From: Lachnospiraceae bacterium
Lineage (GTDB): Bacteria; Bacillota_A; Clostridia; Lachnospirales; Lachnospiraceae
Assembly: GCA_017435025.1 (NCBI GenBank)
Contig: JAFSFU010000254.1
Coordinates: 1-6,504, forward strand
Reading direction: 5' to 3'
Length of the DNA: 6,504 nt
Part shown: positions 6,467 through 6,504 of the stretch, in pieces
Numbering within the stretch: position 1 is the first letter of the stretch
Layout of the letters: each line of letters begins with the position of its first letter
Program-made: the position numbers and the translations under genes
The notes under the pieces: generated by a model
Databases searched by the model: none
What the model was told of the DNA's origin: nothing
The model's input: the letters and a program-made list of their open reading frames with translations, nothing else

Positions 6467-6504
6467 TTACACATCATTCCTGCAAAGATCCTCGAAAGAC
6501 TCTC
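6467..6504 (-). CDS. lysA: 3' end of a second, convergent diaminopimelate decarboxylase gene (partial)
   Basis: Read on the minus strand, the last 38 bases encode ESFEDLCRNDV followed by TAA, the same C-terminal 11 residues as the complete LysA at 4686-5981. The single base difference is synonymous (AGG for CGG arginine). This tail is not a universally conserved LysA motif, so the near-identity points to a recent duplication or gene conversion rather than shared function alone. The frame continues to the window edge. A nested-hairpin terminator follows 30 bases after the stop, as expected for an expressed gene. Whether the upstream gene is full length, truncated or only a repeat fragment cannot be seen here; an assembly fold-back is less likely given the different flanks. 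Confidence 0.65.
   Translation of the reverse strand, partial: ESFEDLCRNDV

Larger units (their letters stand above)
5944..6504. repeat. Inverted repeat pair: 3' end of lysA at 5944-5981 and 6467-6504
   Basis: The 38 bases at 5944-5981 match the reverse complement of 6467-6504 at 37 positions. The only difference is C5967 against T6481, a CGG to AGG change that keeps arginine. Beyond the stop codons a short similarity persists (TGGATATTTTAA against GTGATATTTAA), then the spacer sides diverge. The right arm runs off the window, so the real repeat is at least 38 bases and may cover whole genes. The arms enclose a 485-base spacer (5982-6466). Confidence 0.9.

Overview
The window looks like a piece of a Firmicutes chromosome, most likely a Clostridia/Lachnospiraceae-type gut anaerobe. 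The reasons are strong purine-rich Shine-Dalgarno sites (GGAAGGAG, AGGAGG), sigma-A type promoters, moderate GC in the genes with AT-rich intergenic DNA, and a lipoprotein with a Gram-positive style signal. The taxon is an inference; there is no rRNA here to confirm it.

Layout. Positions 1-219 hold the 3' end of an unrecognised plus-strand gene, closed by a strong hairpin terminator (238-277) that also serves the convergent genes. On the minus strand, 2397 down to 298, a two-gene unit encodes a CapA-family lipoprotein and then an EamA/DMT-type membrane transporter, driven by a well-formed promoter (2423-2451). Divergently, on the plus strand, a three-gene run encodes diaminopimelate epimerase (dapF), a dicarboxylate/amino acid:cation symporter-family protein, and diaminopimelate decarboxylase (lysA), with gaps of 18 and 48 bases. 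DapF makes meso-diaminopimelate from the LL form, and LysA decarboxylates it to L-lysine, so these two are the last steps of the DAP route to lysine. The symporter between them lacks the arginine that reads acidic side chains in glutamate/aspartate carriers, so a non-acidic substrate is likely.

The AT-rich tail (5982-6504) is the most unusual part. The last 38 bases are an inverted copy of the 3' end of lysA. They encode the same final 11 residues and stop, with a single synonymous base change. This is best read as the 3' end of a second, convergent lysA copy that continues beyond the window. Between the two lysA ends lie two nested-hairpin terminators, a patch of overlapping inverted repeats, and a possible short minus-strand transcription unit (promoter, strong Shine-Dalgarno, 8-codon ORF, terminator). 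No convincing ordinary gene lies in this tail.

Most of the window is ordinary housekeeping content. The points worth a second look are the inverted lysA duplication, the altered binding site of the symporter in the lysine operon, and the structured spacer between the lysA copies.
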